Assembly (NCBI GenBank): GCA_003561595.1
Contig: PWWF01000221.1
Span: forward strand, 1 to 31,544
DNA from: Paracoccaceae bacterium
GTDB taxonomy: Bacteria > Pseudomonadota > Alphaproteobacteria > Rhodobacterales > Rhodobacteraceae
Direction of reading: 5' to 3'
Length of the DNA stretch: 31,544 nucleotides
Numbering within the stretch: the first letter of the stretch is position 1; every line of letters begins with the position of its first letter. The notes under the pieces are model-generated. The model made no database searches. It was not told where the DNA came from and saw only the letters and a program-made list of their open reading frames with translations. Of this stretch, positions 7,807 to 15,051 are shown in pieces. Made by a program: the position numbers and the translations under genes.

Positions 7807-8649
7807 ATGAAACTGCTCCGTTACGGCCCACCAGGCCAGGAGAAACCCGGGCTTCTGGATGCAGCGGGCGGAATCCGCGACGTGTCGGCGCATATTCCCG
7901 ATCTTGCGGGCGATGCGCTGGGACCCGATGCGCTGGCGCAACTGGCGAAGCTGGATCCTGAAACACTGCCCCGGGTTACGGCGGATCGCATCGGCCCCTG
8001 TGTGGGCCGCGTCGGCAAGTTCATCTGCATCGGGCTCAATTATTCCGACCACGCGGCCGAAAGCGGCATGGACGTTCCGCCGGAACCGGTGATCTTCGCC
8101 AAGGCGACCAGCGCGATCTGCGGCCCCGATGACGATATCGAGATCCCGCGCGGATCCAACGCCACGGATTGGGAGGTCGAGCTGGGTGTCGTGATCGGCA
8201 CGACCGCGAAATATGTCCCGGAAGCGCAGGCGATGGACCATGTTGCCGGGTTCTGCGTGATCAACGATATCTCGGAGCGTGACTTTCAGAACAAACGGTC
8301 GGGCCAATGGACCAAGGGAAAATCCGCCGACACTTTCGGTCCCATCGGCCCCTGGCTGGTGACCCGCGACGCGGTTGCAGACCCGCAAGCCCTGACGATG
8401 TATCTGGATGTGAACGGCACGCGCATGCAAGAGGGTACGACCGCGACGATGGTCTATCCGGTCGCGCATCTGGTGTCCTACCTGTCACACTTCATGCGCC
8501 TTGAGCCCGGCGACATCATCTCGACCGGGACACCGCCGGGCGTGGGCATGGGGAAGAAACCGGCGCCGATCTATCTCAAACCGGGCGATCGGATGGAATT
8601 GGGCATTGCAGGGCTTGGCGTGCAGCGGCAGCGCTGTGTGCAGGGGTAG
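7807..8649 (+). CDS. FAH-family hydrolase, 2,4-diketo-3-deoxy-L-fuconate hydrolase type
   Basis: A fumarylacetoacetate-hydrolase-family enzyme of 280 residues (ATG 7807, GGGAGG site 5 nt upstream). It would cleave the 2,4-diketo-3-deoxy acid made by the preceding SDR into pyruvate plus a 2-hydroxy acid (lactate if the sugar is 6-deoxy). Family marks are the N-terminal variable domain (about 1-70), GKFICIGLNYSDHAAESG, PVIFAKATSAICGP, the metal-binding DWEVELGVVIG, VAGFCVINDISERDFQ, KSADTFGPIGPWLV and the C-terminal GDIISTGTPPGVGMG. Relatives are frequently mislabelled ureidoglycolate lyase. The order dehydratase, SDR, hydrolase matches the LRA5-LRA6 type oxidative route, which supports the assignment. 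Confidence 0.88.
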   Translation: MKLLRYGPPGQEKPGLLDAAGGIRDVSAHIPDLAGDALGPDALAQLAKLDPETLPRVTADRIGPCVGRVGKFICIGLNYSDHAAESGMDVPPEPVIFAKATSAICGPDDDIEIPRGSNATDWEVELGVVIGTTAKYVPEAQAMDHVAGFCVINDISERDFQNKRSGQWTKGKSADTFGPIGPWLVTRDAVADPQALTMYLDVNGTRMQEGTTATMVYPVAHLVSYLSHFMRLEPGDIISTGTPPGVGMGKKPAPIYLKPGDRMELGIAGLGVQRQRCVQG

Positions 8650-8665
8650 GCGATATGCTCACATG

Positions 8666-8737
8666 GCGGGTGAACACATTTTTTCGGGGAATGATCCTGT
8701 TCGGAGCGGGTCCTCGATCCGGGGGGCGTTCACCCGC
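8666..8737. repeat. Widely spaced perfect inverted repeat between hydrolase and TRAP genes
   Basis: GCGGGTGAAC (8666-8675) and its exact reverse complement (8728-8737) are separated by 52 nt, in the 198-nt gap that precedes dctP. The arms could pair in RNA or serve as two operator half-sites. No U-tract follows. A TTGACA at 8782-8787 suggests a promoter for the transporter genes, but its -10 element is poor. Confidence 0.4.
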
Positions 8738-8847
8738 GAAATCGCCTTTCTTGAGGCGTTCCACGCGTCAGGCCGTTTTCCTTGACAGGTTCTTGGCCGT
8801 TACTTGGCGTTTTGAAGCGAGGTCTAACGATACAGTAGGAGGGTATC

Positions 8848-9828
8848 ATGACTAAATCCACTGGTTACTTCATGCTTGTTGCAGGGGCATCTGCGGTTCT
8901 TGCCTTGCCGGCGGCATCGCAGACTGTTTTGCAATTCGGGCATGTCTACACGTCGGGTGAGCCATTCCACCAATGGGCCGTCTGGGCGGGTGAACAGATC
9001 GAGGAGCGCACGGAGGGGCGTTTCGCGGTCGAGGTCTTCTCGGATTCGCAGCTTGGTTCCGAGGCGGAATTGTCCGAAGGACTGACACTGGGCACTGTTG
9101 ACATGGCCTATCTCGGGGCGCTGTTTGCCGGCCGGTCCTATGGTCCGATTGCCATTGCAGAGGCGCCCTACATGCTGCGCGACATGGACCACTGGGAGGC
9201 CTATTTCACCTCGGACCTGTTTGACGAGCACAAGCAGGGGTTCCACGAGGCAACCGGCCACACGGTTCTCGCGCCCACCTATTATGGTGCACGGCATGTC
9301 ACGTCGAACACACGGATCGAAACGCCTGAAGACATGCAGGGCGTGCGGATCCGTGTTCCTGACGCGCCTCTCTATACCCTGTTCCCGCGCGTTGTGGGCG
9401 CAAGTCCCACCCCCATCGCCTTTGCAGAGGTCTATCTGGCACTGCAACAGGGTGTCGTGGATGCACAGGAAAACCCGCTCCCCACGATTCAGGCGCAGCG
9501 CTTCTACGAAGTCCAGGACTATATCAGCCTGACCGGGCATATCCGCAATTCGCTTCTGACCGTGGCATCGGGTGCCGTCTGGGACAGCATGTCCGAGGAG
9601 GACCAGCAGATCTTTCTCGAGGCGTTCACCGAAGCAGCAGAGAATGCCACGCGCGAAATCCGCGAGTCTGAAGCCGCCCTGGTGCAGGAATTCGTCGATA
9701 TGGAGGGGACAGAAGTCATCGAGGTTGATGTGCAGCTTTTCCTCGATGCCGTTCAGCCCGCGCTGACAGGTCCGGATGCGACCTGGTCGGACGAAGACTT
9801 CGAGCGCTTTCAGGCGCTGGGTCAGTAA
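8848..9828 (+). CDS. dctP: TRAP transporter substrate-binding protein (DctP family)
   Basis: Periplasmic receptor of a tripartite ATP-independent transporter, 326 residues. ATG 8848 follows TAGGAGGG by about 5 nt. A signal peptide (about 1-24, hydrophobic core FMLVAGASAVLALPAA, cleavage near ASQ) leads into the mature protein, which opens TVLQFGHVYTSGEPFHQWAV, as DctP/SiaP proteins do. The carboxylate-binding arginine occurs in the conserved GVRIRVPDAPLY motif, followed by AFAEVYLALQQGVVDAQENP, another strong DctP signature. It is first of three transporter genes. Position directly behind the catabolic genes suggests the substrate is the sugar acid (or a related C4-C6 carboxylate) those enzymes degrade. 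Confidence 0.93.
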   Translation: MTKSTGYFMLVAGASAVLALPAASQTVLQFGHVYTSGEPFHQWAVWAGEQIEERTEGRFAVEVFSDSQLGSEAELSEGLTLGTVDMAYLGALFAGRSYGPIAIAEAPYMLRDMDHWEAYFTSDLFDEHKQGFHEATGHTVLAPTYYGARHVTSNTRIETPEDMQGVRIRVPDAPLYTLFPRVVGASPTPIAFAEVYLALQQGVVDAQENPLPTIQAQRFYEVQDYISLTGHIRNSLLTVASGAVWDSMSEEDQQIFLEAFTEAAENATREIRESEAALVQEFVDMEGTEVIEVDVQLFLDAVQPALTGPDATWSDEDFERFQALGQ

Positions 9829-9847
9829 GATCAGGTGAAAACAGGAA

Positions 9848-10432
9848 ATGGCTCAACAGCCTGACAAGGGCCCCGAGGATAGCGAAGACCTGTCCTCGGG
9901 TGCGCCCAGTATCATAGACGCCGTCCCGGAGATGAGCTGGCGCGAGCTGGCCTTTGAAGATTACGTAACACTCTTTCTCTTCTGGTTGCTGGCGGTGATC
10001 GTTTTTGCGCAGGTGACGACACGTTTCCTGCTGTCATCTCCATTGGGCTGGACCGAGGAAATGTCACGCTTCCTGCTGATTTATGTGGGCTTCCTCGGTG
10101 CGACGATCGCTGTCCGCAAGAACACACATATCTACATCGAGCTGGTATACCATTTCCTGCCGACGCGGCTTGCCAAGGGGCTTGCAGCTCTGGTGGATTT
10201 GTTGCGGACGGTTTTTCTTGTGGTCGCAACCTATCTGGCGTGGCAGGTCACGAGCCAGTTGGGCGGACAGCGCATGTCGGTCATGCCCTTTCCAATGAGT
10301 TACATCTATGGCGTTGTGGCATTTGCCTTCGCCCTCATGTCGTTGCGATCTGTCCAGTTCGCATGGATCAACTGGCGCGAAGGATATGCGATGGTCGAAC
10401 GACTGCATGTTCCAGGCAAGGGGGGAACATGA
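9848..10432 (+). CDS. dctQ: TRAP transporter small membrane subunit (DctQ family)
   Basis: Small inner-membrane subunit of the TRAP system, 194 residues with four predicted membrane segments (about 38-58, 71-88, 108-131 and 146-165) after a long acidic cytoplasmic N-terminus of about 35 residues. The WTEEMSRFLLIYVGFLGATI block is the typical DctQ core. It begins 19 nt after dctP, and its TGA overlaps the dctM start (ATGA), so the two subunits are translationally coupled. The assignment is firm from motif and position. Confidence 0.9.
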   Translation: MAQQPDKGPEDSEDLSSGAPSIIDAVPEMSWRELAFEDYVTLFLFWLLAVIVFAQVTTRFLLSSPLGWTEEMSRFLLIYVGFLGATIAVRKNTHIYIELVYHFLPTRLAKGLAALVDLLRTVFLVVATYLAWQVTSQLGGQRMSVMPFPMSYIYGVVAFAFALMSLRSVQFAWINWREGYAMVERLHVPGKGGT

Positions 10433-11709
10433 TCCAGATCCTGCTGATCGTTGTCTTTGGCTTCTTGCTGATCGGGGTTCCGGTGGCCTGGGCGCTTGCG
10501 GGCGGGGCGCTGATTTATTTCACTTTCCTGCAGGAACGCATTCCCGAACTCGTCGTCCTGCACCGCATGGTAAGCGGGGTGAATTCCTTCCCGCTGCTCG
10601 CGATCCCCTTCTTCATCTTCGCCGGCGCGCTGATGAATGCGGCCGGAATCACCGATCGCATCTTTGACTTTGCCAAGGCGCTGGTCGGCTGGCTGCGCGG
10701 GGGGCTGGGGCATGTCAACATCGCGGCCTCGGTATTCTTTGCCGGAATGTCAGGCGCCGCTGTCGCCGATGCGGGCGGACTGGGCATGGTCGAAATCAAG
10801 GCGATGCGCAAGGCGGGCTATGATGACGGGTTCGCCGTCGGCATCACGGCGGCATCCTCGACGATCGGCCCCATCATTCCGCCCAGTTTGCCACTTGTGA
10901 TTTATGGTGTCGTGGCCTCCGCCTCAATCGGACAGCTTTTTGCCGCCGGTTTGATCCCCGGGCTCCTGATGGCGCTGTCCCTGATGGTCATGGTGGCATT
11001 TTTTGCGCGGCGCAGGAATTATCCGCGCGACGACAAACTGGTGTTCCAGGTCATCTGGTTCACCTTTCGCCGCGCCTTCCTGTCGCTTCTGACGCCGGTC
11101 CTTATCATTGGCGGCATCCTGTTCGGCATCTTTACCCCGACCGAAGCGGCAGTGGTGGCCGCGGCCTACGCATTGTTTCTTGGTGTCGTGGTCTACCGGA
11201 CCCTGACGATCCGGCGGCTGTTGCACGTCTCCATGGAAACGATCGAGACGACCGCCATTGTCCTGATGATCGTGGCTGCTGCGTCAATCTTTGCATGGAT
11301 ACTGAATTCATTGCGCATCCCGCAACAATTTGCCGGCTTCATTCTGTCGATGACGGAAAACGAGTTCCTGATCCTGCTGTTGCTCAATGCGGTGATCCTG
11401 CTGGTCGGCTTCTTCATGGAAACGATTGCCGCGATCACGATTCTGGTCCCCGTCTTGCTGCCCATCGCGATACAGGTCGGGATGGACCCGGTTCAGTTCG
11501 GGATCGTGCTGGTGCTGAATCTGATGATAGGGTTGCTCACACCGCCGGTCGGGATGGTGCTGTATGTGCTATCGCGTGTTTCGGGGGTGCCGTTCGAGCG
11601 TTGCGCAATCTCGACACTGCCATTCATGATCCCGCTGATCGTCGTGCTGCTGCTGGTGACATTTATCCCTGCGCTCTCGCTCTGGTTGCCCACAATAATC
11701 TACCGCTAG
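10429..11709 (+). CDS. dctM: TRAP transporter large membrane subunit (DctM family)
   Basis: Large transport subunit, 426 residues, start ATG 10429 inside the dctQ stop. It is very hydrophobic, with about 12 membrane segments. DctM signatures are PVAWALAGGALIYF near the N-terminus, FPLLAIPFFIFAGALMNAAG, FAGMSGAAVADAGGLG, AASSTIGPIIPPSLPLVIYG, the mid-protein FGIFTPTEAAVVAAAYA, and the C-terminal LNLMIGLLTPPVGMVLYVLS. It is full length, ending LSLWLPTIIYR as family members do. Its stop codon lies on the boundary with an IS481 transposase remnant running the other way, so the last codons border insertion-derived DNA. Confidence 0.93.
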   Translation: MIQILLIVVFGFLLIGVPVAWALAGGALIYFTFLQERIPELVVLHRMVSGVNSFPLLAIPFFIFAGALMNAAGITDRIFDFAKALVGWLRGGLGHVNIAASVFFAGMSGAAVADAGGLGMVEIKAMRKAGYDDGFAVGITAASSTIGPIIPPSLPLVIYGVVASASIGQLFAAGLIPGLLMALSLMVMVAFFARRRNYPRDDKLVFQVIWFTFRRAFLSLLTPVLIIGGILFGIFTPTEAAVVAAAYALFLGVVVYRTLTIRRLLHVSMETIETTAIVLMIVAAASIFAWILNSLRIPQQFAGFILSMTENEFLILLLLNAVILLVGFFMETIAAITILVPVLLPIAIQVGMDPVQFGIVLVLNLMIGLLTPPVGMVLYVLSRVSGVPFERCAISTLPFMIPLIVVLLLVTFIPALSLWLPTIIYR

Positions 11710-11875
11710 GTGTTCGGTCCCGGCACTTGGTGGATCAGGTTGACGATGAAGCTGTCTGCCAGACCTTGCAGATGTATTCCCAGGGTGTGAGCGCCCTCAA
11801 CATCTTGAGCCTGCGAGCGAAATTGCAGGCGGCGATGACGTCCGCGAGGTGCGCGCCCACCTGAGGGCCATTCCG
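11706..11875 (-). pseudogene. C-terminal remnant of an IS481-family transposase
   Basis: On the minus strand the translation reads AHLADVIAACNFARRLK, then MLRALTPWEYICKVW, and after a frameshift IHQVPGPNT followed by a stop at 11706. This is the unmistakable C-terminus of IS481-type integrase-core transposases (usual form AAYNFARRLKTLxGLTPYEYICKxW and HQMPGLNT). The block between the two parts is partly deleted. Upstream of codon GAHLAD nothing matches, so only about 55 residues survive. No terminal repeats were found. The fragment ends exactly at the dctM stop codon. Confidence 0.75.
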
Positions 11876-11974
11876 GCGCTGCCCATGGCGGCCATGCTCC
11901 ACGGTTTCGGGCCGCGTCCAGCAGGTTCCCTCACGCCAGAGGCCGCCTGAGGGGGAGTGTTCAGGGTGGCCTGA

Positions 11975-12997
11975 TTACACTGTCTCTGTAACCTTGCGCA
12001 AATGGCGCGGGGTGTCGGGTGACAGGCCGCGACGGCGTGACAGGGCTTCGATGAACCCATAGAAACTGATCACGCGCAGCAATGGGTCGATCAGCGGATG
12101 CAAGGGGGGCGCCACCGGCAACCGGGTCAGACCTTCGACACGGTCCGTCACAAAAACATCCGCTCCTTGCCCTTGCAGCCGGAGCGCTGTGCTCCGAAAA
12201 CTCTCTTGCGCAGCATCCTCGCAGATCAGACCAAGCACGGGAAAGGCGCGTTCGGCCAGCGCGGCGGGGCCGTGCAGCACCTCTGCCGCAGAATAGGCTT
12301 CGGCGTGAATAGCCGCTGTTTCCTTGAACTTGAGCGCTGTCTCGCAAGCGATGGCATAGCCTGCGCCGCGACCGAGCACGAAAAGGGCAGGCGCCCGAAC
12401 CAGGCGATCCGACAATTCCGACCAGTCGCAGAGCAGAGCTTCGGAGCTGGCATCTGGCAGGGCGCCCAGAGCGTCCTTCAATATCCTGTCGCCGCGCCAG
12501 TCGGCGAGAATGGCCAGCCCGCCCACAACCGAGGTCACGAAGCTCTTGGTGGCGGCCACGCTGCGTTCCGGACCACAGCACAGCGGCACAGTGTGTGTTG
12601 CCTCTGTTGCCAACGCGCCATCGGGGTTATTGGTCAGGGCGATACTGGAAGCACCCGCAGCATGGGCCGCGCGTGTCATGGCGACGATATCGGGGCTTTG
12701 CCCTGATTGCGAGATCGCCAGAACGACGCTGCGGGGCAGACGGAGCTGCGCGGCATAGACCGACGCCACTGACGGTCCGATTGACGCGACTGGAACCCCG
12801 GCGATGATTTCACAGGCATATTTGAAGTAAGCGGCGGCATGGTCGGACGAGCCGCGCGCGACCGTAATGATCACCTGCGGATCCTGGCTGCGCAGCTTCG
12901 TGCCCAAGGCGCTGATCCGGGCGGCATTGTTCGTCAGGCAGGCGTGGATGCCTTGCGGGATCTCGGCGATTTCCTTCGCCAGGTGGCTGTGTGTCAT
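11975..12997 (-). CDS. SIS-domain sugar-phosphate deaminase/isomerase (NagB-II-like)
   Basis: A cytoplasmic protein of 340 residues with two SIS domains (about 30-170 and 195-320), the fold of the GlmS isomerase half. The motifs VARGSSDHAAAYFKYACE, IGPSVASVY, ISQSGQSPDIVAM, SVAATKSFV, VLGRGAGYAIACETALKFKE, IHAEAYSAAEVLHGP and the C-terminal LRKVTETV match the NagB-II type glucosamine-6-phosphate deaminases described in Shewanella, which turn glucosamine-6-P into fructose-6-P and ammonia. Related SIS enzymes (FrlB, FraB) split phosphorylated fructosamines. It is last in a seven-gene leftward operon, 81 nt after the PfkB kinase gene. NagB-II is the best match; an Amadori-type deglycase is the main alternative. 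Confidence 0.88.
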   Translation of the reverse strand: MTHSHLAKEIAEIPQGIHACLTNNAARISALGTKLRSQDPQVIITVARGSSDHAAAYFKYACEIIAGVPVASIGPSVASVYAAQLRLPRSVVLAISQSGQSPDIVAMTRAAHAAGASSIALTNNPDGALATEATHTVPLCCGPERSVAATKSFVTSVVGGLAILADWRGDRILKDALGALPDASSEALLCDWSELSDRLVRAPALFVLGRGAGYAIACETALKFKETAAIHAEAYSAAEVLHGPAALAERAFPVLGLICEDAAQESFRSTALRLQGQGADVFVTDRVEGLTRLPVAPPLHPLIDPLLRVISFYGFIEALSRRRGLSPDTPRHLRKVTETV

Positions 12998-13078
12998 GCG
13001 GTCTCCTGAATGCTGGGGCGCGGTGCCTTGGGGTGTGCGATCAGCGAAGCTGTAATCCGGCCAGCGCGCGCGCCCGGA

Positions 13079-13999
13079 TCACTGCTCGAAGACACTGAAG
13101 GCGCCGCGGCGCGCAGGTGTCAGTGGCGTCAGACCGAGCGAGCCGCCACGGCGCCCAAGCGCGACGGCCGCGGTGGTGTGCCCGGCTTTCAGACAGTCCG
13201 GCAATGGACGCTGCGCCAACCACGCGTCGATGAAGCCCGCATTGAACGCATCGCCCGCGCCCACGGTGTCAACGACATGCGTGTCTTCGGCTGGACAGTC
13301 GACCGTGACACCGCCCGATATTGCAGACGCGCCGCGCGCACCATCCTTGACCACAACCACCGGGGCATGATCGTGCAGCGGGGCGTGGCGGGACAGGGCT
13401 TCGGCCTCTATCGCGTTGGGCAGGAACACGTCGACCCCGCGCAGAAGCCGGGGCAGGTCTTGGCGTGCCAGGACTGCCTCGTCCCACGAACAATCACACG
13501 ATACTGTCATCCCCGCCGCCTTCGCCGCGCGTACCACGCCTGGATGTTCGGCCAGCGTCGCGAGTTCCCCGATATGCAGATGAGCATGCCTGCCGCGGGC
13601 AATATGCGTCTCGATCCCTGCGGGAAGCGCGGCACCCGCACGGCGGGTGACGAAGGCGCGGTCGTCATGCAGCACCATGGCGACGGTGATCTGCGGGTCG
13701 GTGCCCTCGGGGGCAGGCGCGCACAGACCCAGATCCAGCCGCGCGCCGTCCAGATCGCGGCGGAGCGCGGTTGCGAAGGGCTCGGCCGGCAGGTGCCCCG
13801 ACAGGCTGGTCGGCCGCCCAAGCGCGGCGCAATAGGCTGCGGTGATATAGGCGCCACCGCCCACTGTCAGCGTCAGGGCGCCGGCATAAACCTCCTGTCC
13901 GGAGACCGGGTCGGCCGAGAGGTCATTCATCACGATGTCGCAATAGATGCGACCCGCGCAGAGGATGGGTCTGGTGTGCGAAGAGGCAGAGGTCAGCAT
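13079..13999 (-). CDS. PfkB-family carbohydrate kinase
   Basis: An ATP-dependent sugar kinase of 306 residues of the ribokinase/PfkB family. The early GRIYCDIVM and LTVGGGAYITAAYCAALGR blocks form the substrate-binding N-terminus, and the C-terminal DTVGAGDAFNAGF motif carries the catalytic base (about D250) and the anion hole. Its ATG overlaps the ATPase stop (ATGA), so it is translationally coupled. Next to a NagB-II-like SIS enzyme it would supply the 6-phosphorylated amino sugar or fructosamine that the deaminase consumes. The pairing PfkB kinase plus SIS enzyme plus ABC importer is that of the B. subtilis frl system. Its exact sugar is not readable. Confidence 0.9.
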   Translation of the reverse strand: MLTSASSHTRPILCAGRIYCDIVMNDLSADPVSGQEVYAGALTLTVGGGAYITAAYCAALGRPTSLSGHLPAEPFATALRRDLDGARLDLGLCAPAPEGTDPQITVAMVLHDDRAFVTRRAGAALPAGIETHIARGRHAHLHIGELATLAEHPGVVRAAKAAGMTVSCDCSWDEAVLARQDLPRLLRGVDVFLPNAIEAEALSRHAPLHDHAPVVVVKDGARGASAISGGVTVDCPAEDTHVVDTVGAGDAFNAGFIDAWLAQRPLPDCLKAGHTTAAVALGRRGGSLGLTPLTPARRGAFSVFEQ

Positions 14000-15051
14000 C
14001 AGGCGATGGCCTTGCCGGTCTGGTCGAAAAGATGCATGTTGGCCGGATCAAGTGACAGGTTGACACGCGCCCCAAGCGCCGGCGGCTGCCGCCCCGAGGC
14101 CTTGGCGATCACCTCCTGGCCGTTGCCGATGTCCACATAAACCAGCGTTTCCGCGCCCAGCGGCTCCAGCACATTGATGGTGCCCGAGAACACGCCCGGC
14201 GCATCGCTGACCAGCAGGTCGTCGGGACGGATCCCGACGGTCAGCGCGCTCTGCTCGGGCAGACTCAGATCGACCGACATTTCCTCGCCCGCCATGTGCA
14301 GCCGCTTTCCGTGCCAGCGCGCATCGAGCATGTTCATCGAGGGTGCACCGATGAACTGCGCCACAAAGGTGTTGGCGGGCTTGTGGAACCCCTCGGCCGG
14401 GGTGCCGATCTGCTGGATATGCCCGTCCTTCATGATCACGATCCGATCGGCCATGGTCATCGCCTCGACCTGGTCATGCGTGACGAAGATGATGGTGTTG
14501 CCCACGCGCTGGTGCAGCTTCTTGATCTCCAGCCGCATCTGCGTGCGCAGCTGCGCATCAAGGTTCGACAGCGGCTCGTCGAACAGGAACACGGTTGGGT
14601 CGCGCACCATCGCGCGGCCGATCGCGACCCGCTGGCGTTGTCCGCCAGACAGTTGCGAAGGCTTGCGTTCCAGATAATCGGTCATCGACAGGATGGCGGC
14701 GACCTCTTCGATCCGGCGGTCCTTGTCGGCTTTGGACATCTTCGCGGTGCGCAGCCCGAAGCCGATGTTCTTGCGGACCGTCAGATGCGGGTAGATGGCG
14801 TAGTTCTGAAAGACCATGGCGATGTTACGCTGTTTGGGCTCCAGGTGGTTGACCACCTTGTCATCGATCAGGATCTCGCCTGCGCTGACCTCCTCAAGCC
14901 CCGCGATCATCCGCAGCGTGGTGGATTTCCCGCAGCCCGACGGTCCCACCAGCACGACGAATTCCCCATTGGCAACATCGAGGTTGATCGCGTGCAATAC
15001 CTCGGTGCTGCCATAAGCCTTAACGAGGTTGCGAAGGGTCACTGTGGCCAT
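13999..15051 (-). CDS. Sugar ABC transporter ATP-binding protein (UgpC/MsmK/MalK type)
   Basis: The ATPase subunit of the carbohydrate importer, 350 residues. Walker A GPSGCGKSTT is near 36-45, the Q-loop FQNYAIYPHLTV near 81-92, the ABC signature LSGGQRQR near 134-141, Walker B FLFDEPLSNLD near 155-165 and the switch histidine H192 in FVTHDQ. The C-terminal part (about 235-350) is the TOBE/OB regulatory region with VGIRPDDL, as in UgpC/MsmK proteins. It sits between the lyase gene (13-nt overlap) and the kinase gene (ATGA overlap). This placement shows that lyase and kinase are made together with the importer. Confidence 0.95.
   Translation of the reverse strand: MATVTLRNLVKAYGSTEVLHAINLDVANGEFVVLVGPSGCGKSTTLRMIAGLEEVSAGEILIDDKVVNHLEPKQRNIAMVFQNYAIYPHLTVRKNIGFGLRTAKMSKADKDRRIEEVAAILSMTDYLERKPSQLSGGQRQRVAIGRAMVRDPTVFLFDEPLSNLDAQLRTQMRLEIKKLHQRVGNTIIFVTHDQVEAMTMADRIVIMKDGHIQQIGTPAEGFHKPANTFVAQFIGAPSMNMLDARWHGKRLHMAGEEMSVDLSLPEQSALTVGIRPDDLLVSDAPGVFSGTINVLEPLGAETLVYVDIGNGQEVIAKASGRQPPALGARVNLSLDPANMHLFDQTGKAIA

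Noticed and set aside
6523..8469. A 648-codon open frame on the minus strand opposite the UxaA, SDR and hydrolase genes
   Set aside because: It is a product of high-GC codon bias. The plus strand here holds three well-recognised enzyme genes, and the minus-strand translation matches no family.
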